A stretch of DNA of 64,000 bases from Bacteroidales bacterium. Its GTDB lineage: Bacteria > Bacteroidota > Bacteroidia > Bacteroidales > UBA932. A model generated the notes under the pieces. It worked only from the letters and a program-made list of their open reading frames with translations. It had not been told where the DNA came from and searched no databases. Positions 1 to 8,011 of the stretch are shown here, piece by piece. Both the position numbers and the translations under genes were made by a program. The first letter of the stretch is position 1; every line of letters starts with the position of its first letter. The DNA lies in assembly GCA_017630215.1 (NCBI GenBank), contig JAGBVR010000006.1:1-64000 (forward strand), given 5' to 3'.

Positions 1-58
1 AAGCTCACCATCGCCGATGGTACTGCCCCACCAGGTGGGAGAGTAGGTAGCTGCCACT
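1..58 (+). rRNA. rrf: 5S ribosomal RNA, 3' end only
   Basis: The window starts inside a 5S rRNA gene. The stretch GGTGGGAGAGTAGGTAGCTG near positions 35-52 is the conserved 3' portion of bacterial 5S rRNA, with the usual Bacteroidetes ending. Only about half of the molecule is present; the 5' half and the expected 16S and 23S genes lie outside the window. The exact 3' end is inferred to be about position 58, just before the terminator hairpin. The last 12 bases (49-60) are repeated in inverted orientation downstream. Confidence 0.9.
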
Positions 59-68
59 TTCTTATACG

Positions 69-101
69 ACACCCTGTCATCATCCGATGACGGGGTGTTT
101 T
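69..101 (+). terminator. rRNA operon terminator hairpin
   Basis: A 13-bp stem (69-81 with 86-98, one G-U pair) and a 4-base loop are followed by TTTT. It lies directly after the 5S 3' end, so it is the natural terminator of the rRNA operon. It forms the core of a longer palindrome spanning 49-121. Confidence 0.85.
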
Positions 102-374
102 CGTATGCAAAAGTGGCAGCTGTCCACCCCCGGTCCTCACTTTCGTTCGGACAGCCCCGGTGGGGCATCCCTCCCTTCGATTCGCTCCACCTCTCACGAG
201 AGTGGTTTGGAGGGACTCCTGAGTGAGTCTATCTGCATTCTGGCCTCCTACAGCTGATATGACATCTCATAGGAGTACGTTCAGATGACCATTCTGAGAT
301 GCTTCCCATTATAGTATTCCTTTTGTTTGGCAAGTAGTTTGAATTTCCTTAAGCTGATTTTTAAACGAACTGCT
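102..374. other. intergenic region after rRNA operon
   Basis: No convincing gene is seen. Positions 110-121 are a perfect inverted copy of the last 12 bases around the 5S end. Two smaller inverted repeats occur further on: CTCCTA (245-250) with TAGGAG (270-275), and CATCTCA (263-269) with TGAGATG (295-301). An in-frame TTG at 327 could extend the next gene, but the added residues are not membrane-like and I do not use it. Confidence 0.5.
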
Positions 375-815
375 ATGCTTTATAATTATTTGTTTCCTCA
401 GTATTTTAGAGGTAAAGGAGTTTCCCTTCTGATTCTGCTGATAAGACTTGTCTTCGGCGCTCTTTTCTTTACCCATGGTGTTGATAAAATGCTTCATTTC
501 AGCGATTTGCTTAGTTCTTACCCCAGTGTTTTAGGATTTGGAAGTTATATGACTTTAATGGTCACTATTTTCTGTGAATTCTGCTGTTCTCTATTTTTAA
601 TTGCCGGCCTTCTGGTCAGGATCATGACTGTTCCGATGATTCTTGCTATGGGTGTAGCTTTCTTTGATATTCACGATGCTCTCTTACCGGAAGGTGAACT
701 TGCCTTGATTTATCTGATTGTATTTATAATTCTTTTCCTTACTGGTCCCGGTCGTTTTTCTGTTGATTATCTGATCGACAGAAAAGCTCAAAGTCAGAGG
801 AAGAATATTAAATAA
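375..815 (+). CDS. DoxX-like small membrane protein
   Basis: This 146-residue hydrophobic protein has about four membrane segments, with the DoxX-type start LIRLVFGALFFTHGVDKML near residues 21-39. DoxX/DoxD-like proteins sit in the inner membrane and are variously tied to quinone or redox functions; the exact role here is unknown. I chose the ATG at 375 over the upstream in-frame TTG at 327 because the membrane domain begins soon after it. The gene stands alone between the rRNA terminator and a hairpin shared with the convergent DUF1015 gene. Confidence 0.7.
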   Translation: MLYNYLFPQYFRGKGVSLLILLIRLVFGALFFTHGVDKMLHFSDLLSSYPSVLGFGSYMTLMVTIFCEFCCSLFLIAGLLVRIMTVPMILAMGVAFFDIHDALLPEGELALIYLIVFIILFLTGPGRFSVDYLIDRKAQSQRKNIK

Positions 816-818
816 ACA

Positions 819-848
819 AAAGGTGCGTTCAATTGTGAACGCACCTTT
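819..848. terminator. bidirectional terminator between doxX-like and DUF1015 genes
   Basis: A perfect 12-bp stem (819-830 with 837-848) has a 6-base loop and A/T tracts on both sides. It lies between convergent genes, so it can serve both. Confidence 0.85.
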
Positions 849-867
849 AAATTGTATTTATTTGAGC

Positions 868-2106
868 CTATGACAGCTTGTGGATAGCGAGACCACTACG
901 GAGCTTAGGCTCGAACCATGTGGTCTTAGGAGGCATTATATTGCCCGAATCTGCGATATCTACGAGCTGTTTCATAGAAACAGGATAGAGGGCGAAGGCA
1001 ACCTTCATCTCTCCGCTGTCGACTCTGCGGGAAAGTTCGCCAAGTCCACGGATACCACCCACGAAGTCGATTCTCTTGTCTGTACGGAGATCCTTGATGC
1101 CAAGAATCTTGTCAAGAACGAGGTTTGAGAGGATTGTTACGTCGAGAACTCCGATAGGGTCATTGTCGTCATAACGACCTTCCTTAGCCACCATAGAATA
1201 CCATTTACCATCGAGGTACATTGAGAATTCATGGAGCTTGCCTGGCTTGAAGATCTCTGTGCCTTCTTCCTTTACATCGAAATCTTCTGAAATTGCTGCG
1301 ATAAGCTGCTCTGGAGTCAGACCGTTAAGATCTTTGACAACGCGGTTGTAGTCGATGATCTTAAGGTGGCTGTCAGGGAATGCTACGGTCATGAACCAGT
1401 TATATTCCTCATTTCCGGTATGTTCTGGATTGGCAGCCTTCTTTTCTGCTCCTACGAGGGCAGCAGCTGCTGTACGGTGATGGCCGTCAGCTACATAGAA
1501 TGCAGGAATCTCAGCGAAAATTTCAGTAATACGGTCAATGTCAGCCTGGTCATCGATCACCCAGAAGTGGTGTCCGAATCCGTCAGCTGCTGTGAAATCA
1601 TACTCCGGTTCTCCGACGATGTATTTGTTTACGATAGCATCGATTTCAGCATTGTCTGGATATGAGAAGAATACAGGCTCGATATTGGCATCCTGGATGC
1701 GGACGTGGATCATGCGGTCCTCTTCCTTGTCCTTTCTTGTGAGTTCGTGCTTCTTTATCTTACCTTCAGCATAGTCATCAGTATGAGCGCAGACAACGAG
1801 TCCGTACTGTGTGCGGCCGTCCATTGTCTGTGCGTATACATAATAGTATGGCTTCTCGTCCTGTACAAGCCATCCCTTCTCCTGCCAGCATTTGAAGTTT
1901 TCCACAGCCTTGTCATATGCAGGCTGACTGTGTTCGTCGATTATAGGATCGAAGTCAATTTCAGGCTTTGTAATGTGCAGAAGAGACTTTTCGCCTGCTT
2001 CGGCCTTGGCTTCCACTGAATTGAGGACGTCATATGGTCTTGCAGCTACTTCCTCTACGTACTGCTTTGGTGGGCGTATTGCCGCGAATGGTTTTACTCT
2101 TACCAT
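868..2106 (-). CDS. DUF1015 family protein
   Basis: A 412-residue protein of the DUF1015 (PF06245) family. The family hallmark VADGHHRTAAA is visible in the middle of the chain, and the N-terminus VKPFAAIRPPKQYVEEVAARPYD is typical in kind. The biochemical activity of the family is not established. It is the last gene of a minus-strand cluster serC-serA-DUF1015, an arrangement common in Bacteroides relatives, which suggests a link to serine or phosphoserine metabolism. It lies 43 bp after serA and is probably co-transcribed with it. Confidence 0.85.
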   Translation of the reverse strand: MVRVKPFAAIRPPKQYVEEVAARPYDVLNSVEAKAEAGEKSLLHITKPEIDFDPIIDEHSQPAYDKAVENFKCWQEKGWLVQDEKPYYYVYAQTMDGRTQYGLVVCAHTDDYAEGKIKKHELTRKDKEEDRMIHVRIQDANIEPVFFSYPDNAEIDAIVNKYIVGEPEYDFTAADGFGHHFWVIDDQADIDRITEIFAEIPAFYVADGHHRTAAAALVGAEKKAANPEHTGNEEYNWFMTVAFPDSHLKIIDYNRVVKDLNGLTPEQLIAAISEDFDVKEEGTEIFKPGKLHEFSMYLDGKWYSMVAKEGRYDDNDPIGVLDVTILSNLVLDKILGIKDLRTDKRIDFVGGIRGLGELSRRVDSGEMKVAFALYPVSMKQLVDIADSGNIMPPKTTWFEPKLRSGLAIHKLS

Positions 2107-2149
2107 AATTTATAAATTCTTCCGGCCCTGATGAGCCAGAATGACATTA

Positions 2150-3061
2150 CTATTTATTTACCTGGAATTTGGTGCAGCCTGTCGCAAAATAGTTCACGAT
2201 CTGGTTTGCTGCAGCGAGTCCTGCGTTGATATTGGCCTCTGCTGTCTCTGCTCCCTGCTTCTTAGGGGTAGCGAAGATCTGCTTGCCGTACTTCTCCTTG
2301 AGCTCTGCGTAAGCAACTGGAGCTATATCTGTGGCGTATTTGAGATCTGCTCTTTCAGCAAGCGCCTTGTCGAGTCCTTCCTCGCAGATGATTTCCTTGC
2401 GGGCTGTGTTGATGAGACAGCCGCCCTTAGGCATCTTTGAAAGGAGGTCGTAACCGATCATGCCCTTTGTTTCAGGAGTTGCAGGAATGTTCACTGATAC
2501 GAAGTTCGACTTGCTGTAAAGTTCTTCAATAGTAGGTACTGTCTCCCATCCCTGGTGCTTTTCAGCCGGAGCAGGTGCGAGTACGATTACATTCATTCCC
2601 AGGCCGACAGCCTTCTTTGCCACGAGCTGTCCGATGTTTCCGAAACCCTGGATACCCATGGTCTTGCCGCTGAGCTCGCAGCCTGTACCAGGATTGAACT
2701 GGTTGCGTGACATATAAATCATAAGTCCGAGAGCAAGCTCTGCTACTGCGTTGGAGTTCTGGCCTGGAGTGTTCATTGCCACGATACCGCGCTCTGTGCA
2801 TGACGGGAGGTCAAGATTGTCATAACCTGCACCGGCGCGAACTACGATCTTAAGCTGGTTTGCGGCTGCCACAACATCTGCTGTAACCTTGTCAGAGCGT
2901 ACGATGAGAGCGTCAGCGTCAGCTACTGCAGCGAGGAGCTGCTCCTTTTCTGTATATTTCTCGAGGAGTGCAAGCTCGTGTCCTGCACCTTCTACGATTT
3001 CGCGGATGCCGTTCACAGCAGCCGCTGCAAATGGTTTTTCTGTTGCTACTAATACTTTCAT
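2150..3061 (-). CDS. serA: D-3-phosphoglycerate dehydrogenase, short form
   Basis: Oxidises 3-phosphoglycerate to 3-phosphohydroxypyruvate, the first step of serine synthesis, in the cytosol. The 303 residues hold a substrate-binding and a Rossmann NAD domain (GIQGFGNIGQLVAKKA near residue 133) and no C-terminal ACT regulatory domain. The usual catalytic histidine of the D-2-hydroxyacid dehydrogenase family is replaced: the motif reads ATPKKQGAET, the lysine-type (IIIK) PGDH known from Entamoeba and Bacteroidetes. It follows serC in the same operon, with a short palindromic repeat in the 61-bp gap. Confidence 0.9.
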   Translation of the reverse strand: MKVLVATEKPFAAAAVNGIREIVEGAGHELALLEKYTEKEQLLAAVADADALIVRSDKVTADVVAAANQLKIVVRAGAGYDNLDLPSCTERGIVAMNTPGQNSNAVAELALGLMIYMSRNQFNPGTGCELSGKTMGIQGFGNIGQLVAKKAVGLGMNVIVLAPAPAEKHQGWETVPTIEELYSKSNFVSVNIPATPETKGMIGYDLLSKMPKGGCLINTARKEIICEEGLDKALAERADLKYATDIAPVAYAELKEKYGKQIFATPKKQGAETAEANINAGLAAANQIVNYFATGCTKFQVNK

Positions 3062-3077
3062 ATGTGGTTATATTGAG

Positions 3078-3098
3078 ATCCCCGGTCAAGCCGGGGAT
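3078..3098. repeat. short palindromic repeat ATCCCCGG/CCGGGGAT
   Basis: A perfect 8-bp inverted repeat with a 5-base loop, followed by GACA, lies in the serC-serA gap. The same arms occur at 7977-7997, and a degenerate version lies at 49205-49252. It looks like a dispersed extragenic palindrome (REP-like). Confidence 0.75.
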
Positions 3099-3122
3099 GA
3101 CATGTTTATTCCGAAATAAATG

Positions 3123-4196
3123 TTATTTCTTCAGAGCCTCGAATTCCTTCATGCAGTCAACGAGTGCCTGAACGCTTTCCTTAGGACATGCGTTGTAGAT
3201 GGATGCACGGAATCCGCCCACTGATCTATGACCCTTGATGCCGACCATACCGCGCTCCTTTGCGAATGCCATGAACTCATCCTGGAGAGCCTCATAGCCT
3301 GGAGCCATAACGAAGCATACGTTCATAAGCGAACGGTCTTCCTTAGCTGCTGTACCTGTGAAGAGAGGGTTGCGGTCGATTTCGTCATAAAGGATGGCAG
3401 CCTTCTCCTGGTTCATCTTGTAAACAGCCTCTACGCCGCCCATTTCCTTAACCCACTTGAGAGTCTCGTTCATTACGAAGATAGAGAATACCGGTGGAGT
3501 GTTGAACATTGAAGCTCCGTCGATATGCGTCTGGAGGTTAAGCATTGTAGGGACATAGCGGCTTACTTTTCCGAGGAGATCCTTCTTCACGATAAAGAAA
3601 GTAACACCGGCAGGACCTACGTTCTTCTGCGCTCCACCATAGATCATAGCATACTTGCTTACATCTACTGGGCGGCTCATGATGTCAGATGACATATCTG
3701 CGATGAGTGGAACAGGGCAGTCTATATCCTCGTGAAGCTCAGTACCGTAGATGGTATTGTTAGTAGTCACGTGGAAGTAGTCAAGATCTGCAGGGATCTC
3801 GTAACCCTTTGGAATGTAATTGTATGTAGTCTCAGCTGAAGACGCTACAGCATAAGCGTTGCCAAGTCCTTTAGCCTCTTTCAATGCCTTCTTTGCCCAT
3901 ACTCCTGTCTCTAGATAACCAGCCTTGTTCTCGAGGAAGTTCATAGCTACATAGAGGAAACCGAGACTTGCACCGCCACCGAGGAATACGACCTCGTGAG
4001 TGTCAGGAATATTGAGGAGTTCCTTCCAGAGTGCACGGCACTCGTCCATAACAGCGTCCCATTCTTTTGATCTGTGTGAAACGCAGATTACAGGCATGCC
4101 TGTGCCTGCGAAATCCTTAAGAGCCTCGATTGCCTTGTCAACTGCCTGCTGTGGCAATACGCAAGGTCCTGCATTGAAATTGTGTACTGTTTTCAT
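3123..4196 (-). CDS. serC: phosphoserine aminotransferase
   Basis: Converts 3-phosphohydroxypyruvate and glutamate to phosphoserine and 2-oxoglutarate, using PLP. The 357-residue chain begins [15 protein letters not shown], the standard SerC start, and carries the PLP lysine in [11 protein letters not shown] near residue 192. Full length for the family. First gene of serC-serA-DUF1015 on the minus strand, with a TAnnTTTA box just upstream. Confidence 0.95.
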   Translation of the reverse strand: MKTVHNFNAGPCVLPQQAVDKAIEALKDFAGTGMPVICVSHRSKEWDAVMDECRALWKELLNIPDTHEVVFLGGGASLGFLYVAMNFLENKAGYLETGVWAKKALKEAKGLGNAYAVASSAETTYNYIPKGYEIPADLDYFHVTTNNTIYGTELHEDIDCPVPLIADMSSDIMSRPVDVSKYAMIYGGAQKNVGPAGVTFFIVKKDLLGKVSRYVPTMLNLQTHIDGASMFNTPPVFSIFVMNETLKWVKEMGGVEAVYKMNQEKAAILYDEIDRNPLFTGTAAKEDRSLMNVCFVMAPGYEALQDEFMAFAKERGMVGIKGHRSVGGFRASIYNACPKESVQALVDCMKEFEALKK

Positions 4197-4235
4197 GGTT
4201 TTATGTGGTTTTAAAATTTGTAATCAAAATCGCGC

Positions 4236-4243
4236 TAAAGATA
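4236..4243 (-). promoter_or_regulatory. -7 box for serC
   Basis: Read on the minus strand the box is TATCTTTA followed by GCG, about 40 bp before the serC start. It fits the Bacteroidetes -7 pattern in the TAnnTTTA-GCG form seen several times in this window. No clear -33 TTTG was found. Confidence 0.5.
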
Positions 4244-4253
4244 ATGATTTAAT

Positions 4254-4706
4254 TTAGAAAATATGTTTTGAGTCTGTGATTTTTTCACAATAATGGCACA
4301 AAAGTGAAATTTCGTTACCATTGTCGATGGTCTTGAACCAAGTCTTTATAGGCTGGTGGTTTGTAACGCATTTAGGGTTGCGGCATTTAGCCACTCCATG
4401 GATCTCTTCAGGCATGACCAGCTTCTTCTTTTCCACTACCTTGAAATCGCGGATTACATTGACTGTAGCCTTCGGGGCAATGAGAGCAAGCTTATTCAGT
4501 TCGTCATCCTCGAAAAATTTATCCTCGATCTTGATGATTCCCTTTTTTCCGAAGAATTTGCTGGTGAGGTTTATTCCGATGGTGATCTGCTGGCCGATAC
4601 CCTTAAGATTCAGGATGTCCAGTGCCTTATATACATTTTCAGCGGGTATATGGTCCAATACTGTTCCATTTTCCAATGCGCTGACTACCAATTCTTTTCT
4701 TGACAT
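4254..4706 (-). CDS. pyrI: aspartate carbamoyltransferase regulatory chain
   Basis: Regulatory subunit of aspartate transcarbamoylase; binds nucleotide effectors and bridges the catalytic trimers. The 150 residues have the N-terminal effector-binding part (VVSALENGTVLDHI near residue 7) and a zinc site of four cysteines at residues 108, 113, 137 and 140. It follows pyrB after 12 bp, so the subunits are made together. Normal length. Confidence 0.95.
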   Translation of the reverse strand: MSRKELVVSALENGTVLDHIPAENVYKALDILNLKGIGQQITIGINLTSKFFGKKGIIKIEDKFFEDDELNKLALIAPKATVNVIRDFKVVEKKKLVMPEEIHGVAKCRNPKCVTNHQPIKTWFKTIDNGNEISLLCHYCEKITDSKHIF

Positions 4707-4718
4707 AATCGTTATGTT

Positions 4719-5621
4719 TTATCTATAACCTAAAAGATAACTGATGATGGCCATGCGGACATATAGTCCGTTTTCCGCCTGCTTGAAATAATATGCGTAT
4801 GGAGTTTCATCCACATCCTGGTCAATTTCAGTTACGCGTGGCAGAGGATGCAGAATCTTCATGTTATCTCTGACATCTGCGAGCATCGAAGCGTTCAGAG
4901 TATAGACATCCTTGACTCTTTCGTATTCCATTGGGTCTGTAAACCTTTCCTGCTGCACTCGTGTCATGTAAAGAATGTCACAGTCATTGAGATGCTCATT
5001 CAGCGATGTTGTCTCGATGTATTCAATACCTCTTCTGTCAAGGAAAGACTTGTATTCCTTTGGCATCTTGAGCTCATCTGGGGCTGTAAAGATGAACTTC
5101 GGATTGAAATGCGACATGGCCTGAAGTAGAGAATGAGTGGTACGTCCATATTTGAGGTCGCCAACCATATTGATGGTCAATCCTTCCAGCGTACCTTGTG
5201 TCTGAAGGATAGAATATAGGTCCAGAAGAGTCTGTGATGGGTGCTGGTTAGCTCCGTCTCCAGCATTCACAACTGGTACTGTAGCCACTTCTGACGCATA
5301 TCTGGAACTTCCTTCCAGAGGATGTCGCATCACGATCATGTCGACGTAATTGTCCACCATCTTTATGGTGTCCTTGAGGGTTTCTCCCTTGCTTTGGCTC
5401 GTATTGCTTGCGTCAGAGAAACCTATTACCTTGGCACCGAGACGGTTGATAGCTGTCTCGAAGCTAAGACGGGTTCTTGTCGACGGCTCGAAGAAGAGAC
5501 TGGCTATCACCTTGCCTTCAAGGAAGTTCTGAACTCTGTTCTGCTCGAACTCCTTGGCTGTTTCCAGCACATGGAGGATCTCCTCCTTGCTGAAGTCGCG
5601 GATTGAAATCAAACTTTTCAT
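4719..5621 (-). CDS. pyrB: aspartate carbamoyltransferase catalytic chain
   Basis: Condenses carbamoyl phosphate and aspartate in pyrimidine synthesis. The 300 residues show the carbamoyl-phosphate motif FEPSTRTR (residues 44-51), the HPSQTLLD motif and the C-terminal LPRVTEID. It sits 3 bp after the end of the yigZ-family gene and 12 bp before pyrI, implying a yigZ-pyrB-pyrI transcript. Confidence 0.96.
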   Translation of the reverse strand: MKSLISIRDFSKEEILHVLETAKEFEQNRVQNFLEGKVIASLFFEPSTRTRLSFETAINRLGAKVIGFSDASNTSQSKGETLKDTIKMVDNYVDMIVMRHPLEGSSRYASEVATVPVVNAGDGANQHPSQTLLDLYSILQTQGTLEGLTINMVGDLKYGRTTHSLLQAMSHFNPKFIFTAPDELKMPKEYKSFLDRRGIEYIETTSLNEHLNDCDILYMTRVQQERFTDPMEYERVKDVYTLNASMLADVRDNMKILHPLPRVTEIDQDVDETPYAYYFKQAENGLYVRMAIISYLLGYR

Positions 5622-5624
5622 ATC

Positions 5625-6239
5625 TTAAATTTCTTCAATATTACATCCTTCCACATCACCGATTCTTTCCAGGAATGTGTCCACCATAGACAGACGCACG
5701 CTCGTATCAAGGCTGCACTCCATATCGAATTTCTGATTCTTCTGCTCCAGTCCCATATCTTTCATCACCTTCATGACCCCGTTCATGTTCAGATACCCGA
5801 AGTGTATGCGGAACATCCTGGAAGCAATCTTTTCCACGATTTCTGCATTCGCCAGAGCATCTGCCGTAGAAGTCTTGTAGGCTCTGATCAATCCCGGAAT
5901 GCCTAGTTTGATGCCTCCGAAATATCGTACTACCACCACGAGGATATCGCTAAGTCCGCAGGAGTCGATCTGTCCCAATACAGGTCTGCCGGACGATCCC
6001 GAAGGCTCTCCGTCATCGTTGGCTCTGAACTTATCTCCTTTATATCCAAGGCGATACGCATAGACATGATGTCTGGCGTCGTAGTATTCCTTTTTCAAGG
6101 CTGCTACGATTTCCTTCACTTCTTCTTCTGTCTCAACGGGATACGCATGGGCAATGAATCGGCTTCCATTGTCCTTGAACAGCCCTTTAGACTCGGCTGC
6201 AATGCTTTTGTAAGAATCCTGGATCTGTGTTGTGTCCAT
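5625..6239 (-). CDS. YigZ/IMPACT family protein
   Basis: A protein of about 204 residues with the IMPACT/UPF0029 N-terminal domain. Family motifs SRFIAHAYPV, ANDDGEPSGSSGRPVLGQI and VVVVRYFGGIKLGIPGLIRAY are all present, followed by a short UPF0029 C-terminal domain. Eukaryotic IMPACT acts on translation control; the bacterial role is not settled. I chose ATG 6239 (MDTTQI) rather than the in-frame ATG at 6251 because a -7 box occupies 6249-6256. That gives a very short or absent leader. First gene of a probable operon with pyrBI. Confidence 0.85.
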   Translation of the reverse strand: MDTTQIQDSYKSIAAESKGLFKDNGSRFIAHAYPVETEEEVKEIVAALKKEYYDARHHVYAYRLGYKGDKFRANDDGEPSGSSGRPVLGQIDSCGLSDILVVVVRYFGGIKLGIPGLIRAYKTSTADALANAEIVEKIASRMFRIHFGYLNMNGVMKVMKDMGLEQKNQKFDMECSLDTSVRLSMVDTFLERIGDVEGCNIEEI

Positions 6240-6248
6240 ACCGAAAAC

Positions 6249-6256
6249 CAAAAATA
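6249..6256 (-). promoter_or_regulatory. -7 box for yigZ-pyrBI
   Basis: The minus strand reads TATTTTTG, a full match to TAnnTTTG, with a CAAA (minus TTTG) at 6281-6284 as a somewhat distant -33 candidate. It overlaps the longer start option of the gene and so favours the shorter start. Confidence 0.55.
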
Positions 6257-6359
6257 GTGATTTTTCATGTAAATGAGAAACAAATATTCATATAGTTTCA
6301 CATTTTTTAGCAATTTGTCTTTATGTCAAATTTTTATGCATGCAGAAAGAAAATTTTAT

Positions 6360-6367
6360 TAACTTTG
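6360..6367 (+). promoter_or_regulatory. -7 box for pRiA4b-like gene
   Basis: TAACTTTG matches TAnnTTTG and lies 57 bp before the start of the gene at 6425. Confidence 0.5.
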
Positions 6368-6424
6368 GCTTCGCTTCCGCAGAATGTGGAGGCATTTTTA
6401 TGCATAATTCAATTCTAACTGACT

Positions 6425-6961
6425 ATGATTCTGAAATATAGAGTTTCTCTCCCGGGTATAAAGGGATTTGCGAGAGTTTATGAGGTAAAAGGAAGTGCCT
6501 CATTGTACAGTTTCCACAAGCAGATGAGGGCCGATATGGATTTCCCTCAGGATCAGGTGGTACTTTTCAAAGCATTTGATAAGGATGGTGAAGTGGCTGC
6601 CCGTTACAGCGTTTTCCAGGATTTCGGGCTTGGAACTATTGACGCCGTTACAGCGGAACAGTGTCATAAAAGAGGTGAGGACAAATTCATTTATTTTTAT
6701 GATACAACCAATGTGAAGAGCGTGATCATTACATTCGAGGGTACAGTCGATGAACGAAGAAATGTTCTTTATCCTATTTTGGTGGAAACAAAAGGACCTA
6801 ATCCTATCGAGTTTGAAAATGGTTATGTGGCATTCGAAGATCTTCCGGACGATAAGAAGAAGAATCCGGATGATGATGACTTCGACGATGATGATGATGA
6901 TGCGGGAGAGGAGGCTGATGATGATGCCGAAGAAATATATGGAGATGATGAGGATGAGTAG
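6425..6961 (+). CDS. plasmid pRiA4b ORF-3-like protein with acidic tail
   Basis: A 178-residue protein resembling the pRiA4b ORF-3 family (PF07929), seen in the N-terminal pattern YRVSLPGIKGFARVYEVKGS and the Leu/Phe spacing that follows. The last 35 residues are almost entirely Asp and Glu with few other residues. The family has no firmly assigned biochemical role; members occur on plasmids, in IS1096-type elements and in core genomes, and nothing here indicates mobility. It stands alone between its own promoter and a terminator hairpin. Confidence 0.65.
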   Translation: MILKYRVSLPGIKGFARVYEVKGSASLYSFHKQMRADMDFPQDQVVLFKAFDKDGEVAARYSVFQDFGLGTIDAVTAEQCHKRGEDKFIYFYDTTNVKSVIITFEGTVDERRNVLYPILVETKGPNPIEFENGYVAFEDLPDDKKKNPDDDDFDDDDDDAGEEADDDAEEIYGDDEDE

Positions 6962-7001
6962 TATGTGGTCAATCTGCTGATTTTCACTTGATTATGATAT
7001 G

Positions 7002-7031
7002 TGCCTGCTGCGTCTGTACAGCAGGCATTTT
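7002..7031 (+). terminator. terminator after pRiA4b-like gene
   Basis: A 9-bp perfect stem TGCCTGCTG (7002-7010) with CAGCAGGCA (7019-7027), an 8-base loop and TTTT. Confidence 0.85.
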
Positions 7032-7058
7032 AAGTAAATTGTTTAATGTCAATTTGTT

Positions 7059-7976
7059 ATGGGTCGCAAGCTGGTGATAATATTGGGCCCTACGGCAGTA
7101 GGTAAGACAGATTATAGCATAGAGATGGCACTCGGATACGGGTCGCCGGTAATTTCTTGTGATTCTCGGCAGATTTATAAGGAAATGTCGGTCGGAACAG
7201 CTGTGCCTTCAGAGGAGCAGCTTGCGGCTGTAAGGCATTATTTCATACATTCGCATACTGTTACCGAGTTGTATACTGCCGGCAAATACGAACTTGAAGC
7301 TCTGGATCTTATCAACCGTCTTTTTGATGAAGGTCATGATACTCTTGTGATGGCGGGAGGGTCGGGCTTTTATGTGGATGCTCTGGTCAATGGACTGGAT
7401 GATTTTCCTTCGGCTGACCTGCAGCTCAGAAATGAACTGATGGCCCGTTTGAAGGAGGAGGGTGTAGATAATCTGCGTATGGAACTCAGGGCTTTGGATC
7501 CTGAGAGTTATGCGACAATCGATATCGCTAACGGTCAGAGAGTGGTCCGTGCCCTTGAGGTCTGCATTATGACGGGAAAGCCATTCTCTTCTTTCAAGAC
7601 AGCCAGGAACAAGAAGAGGGATTTCGAAGTAGAAAAGATAGGCCTTACGAGGCCGCGTGATGTACTTTATGACCGTATAAACCGTCGTGTGATTCAGATG
7701 ATTGATGATGGGCTGGTGGAAGAAGTCCGTTCACTGGTACAATACCGTGAGTTGGCAGCACTTCAGACGGTAGGTTATAAAGAAATATTTGACTGGCTGG
7801 ACTTTGAGTCAGGTCTGGTTTCCACGGAAGGGTGGGGCCCGGCTTCTCCGGGAGATGGCCCTGTCACTTCACTTGAGCGAGCTGTTGAACTTATCCAGCG
7901 CAACACCAGACGCTATGCCAAGCGTCAGCTGTCGTATTGGGGGAGGGATAAGGATATAAGGTGGATTGAAATGTAA
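7059..7976 (+). CDS. miaA: tRNA dimethylallyltransferase
   Basis: Adds a dimethylallyl group to A37 of tRNAs reading U-starting codons. The 305 residues show the P-loop GPTAVGKTDYS (from residue 10), ISCDSRQIYKEM, AGGSGFYVDAL and the C-terminal NTRRYAKRQ. Near residues 249-270, between the conserved LQTVGYKEIFDWLD and LERAVELIQRNTRRYAKRQ, there is an extra segment rich in Gly, Pro and Ser. Its DNA (7829-7872) is GC-rich with a CCCGG/CCGGG hairpin. Relatives I recall have only a few residues there. It converges with recQ over a 35-bp gap. Confidence 0.94.
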   Translation: MGRKLVIILGPTAVGKTDYSIEMALGYGSPVISCDSRQIYKEMSVGTAVPSEEQLAAVRHYFIHSHTVTELYTAGKYELEALDLINRLFDEGHDTLVMAGGSGFYVDALVNGLDDFPSADLQLRNELMARLKEEGVDNLRMELRALDPESYATIDIANGQRVVRALEVCIMTGKPFSSFKTARNKKRDFEVEKIGLTRPRDVLYDRINRRVIQMIDDGLVEEVRSLVQYRELAALQTVGYKEIFDWLDFESGLVSTEGWGPASPGDGPVTSLERAVELIQRNTRRYAKRQLSYWGRDKDIRWIEM

Positions 7977-7997
7977 ATCCCCGGCCAAACCGGGGAT
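7977..7997. repeat. short palindromic repeat ATCCCCGG/CCGGGGAT
   Basis: Second exact copy of the palindrome arms found at 3078-3098, with a 5-base loop, starting at the miaA stop codon region. Placed between convergent miaA and recQ, it may also work as a terminator, though there is no T tract. Confidence 0.75.
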
Positions 7998-8011
7998 GAA
8001 AGCTCAAACTG

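Noticed and set aside
327..374. TTG start extending the doxX-like gene by 16 codons
   Set aside because: The added residues are not hydrophobic or conserved-looking, and an ATG lies at a natural distance from the first membrane helix.
309..497. Minus-strand 62-codon frame over the start of the doxX-like gene
   Set aside because: It lies opposite a recognisable membrane protein gene, has no family signal and no promoter.
6425..6961. Mobile element cargo, because pRiA4b ORF-3-like genes occur on plasmids
   Set aside because: No transposase, terminal repeats or composition shift nearby; the family also occurs in stable chromosomal positions.
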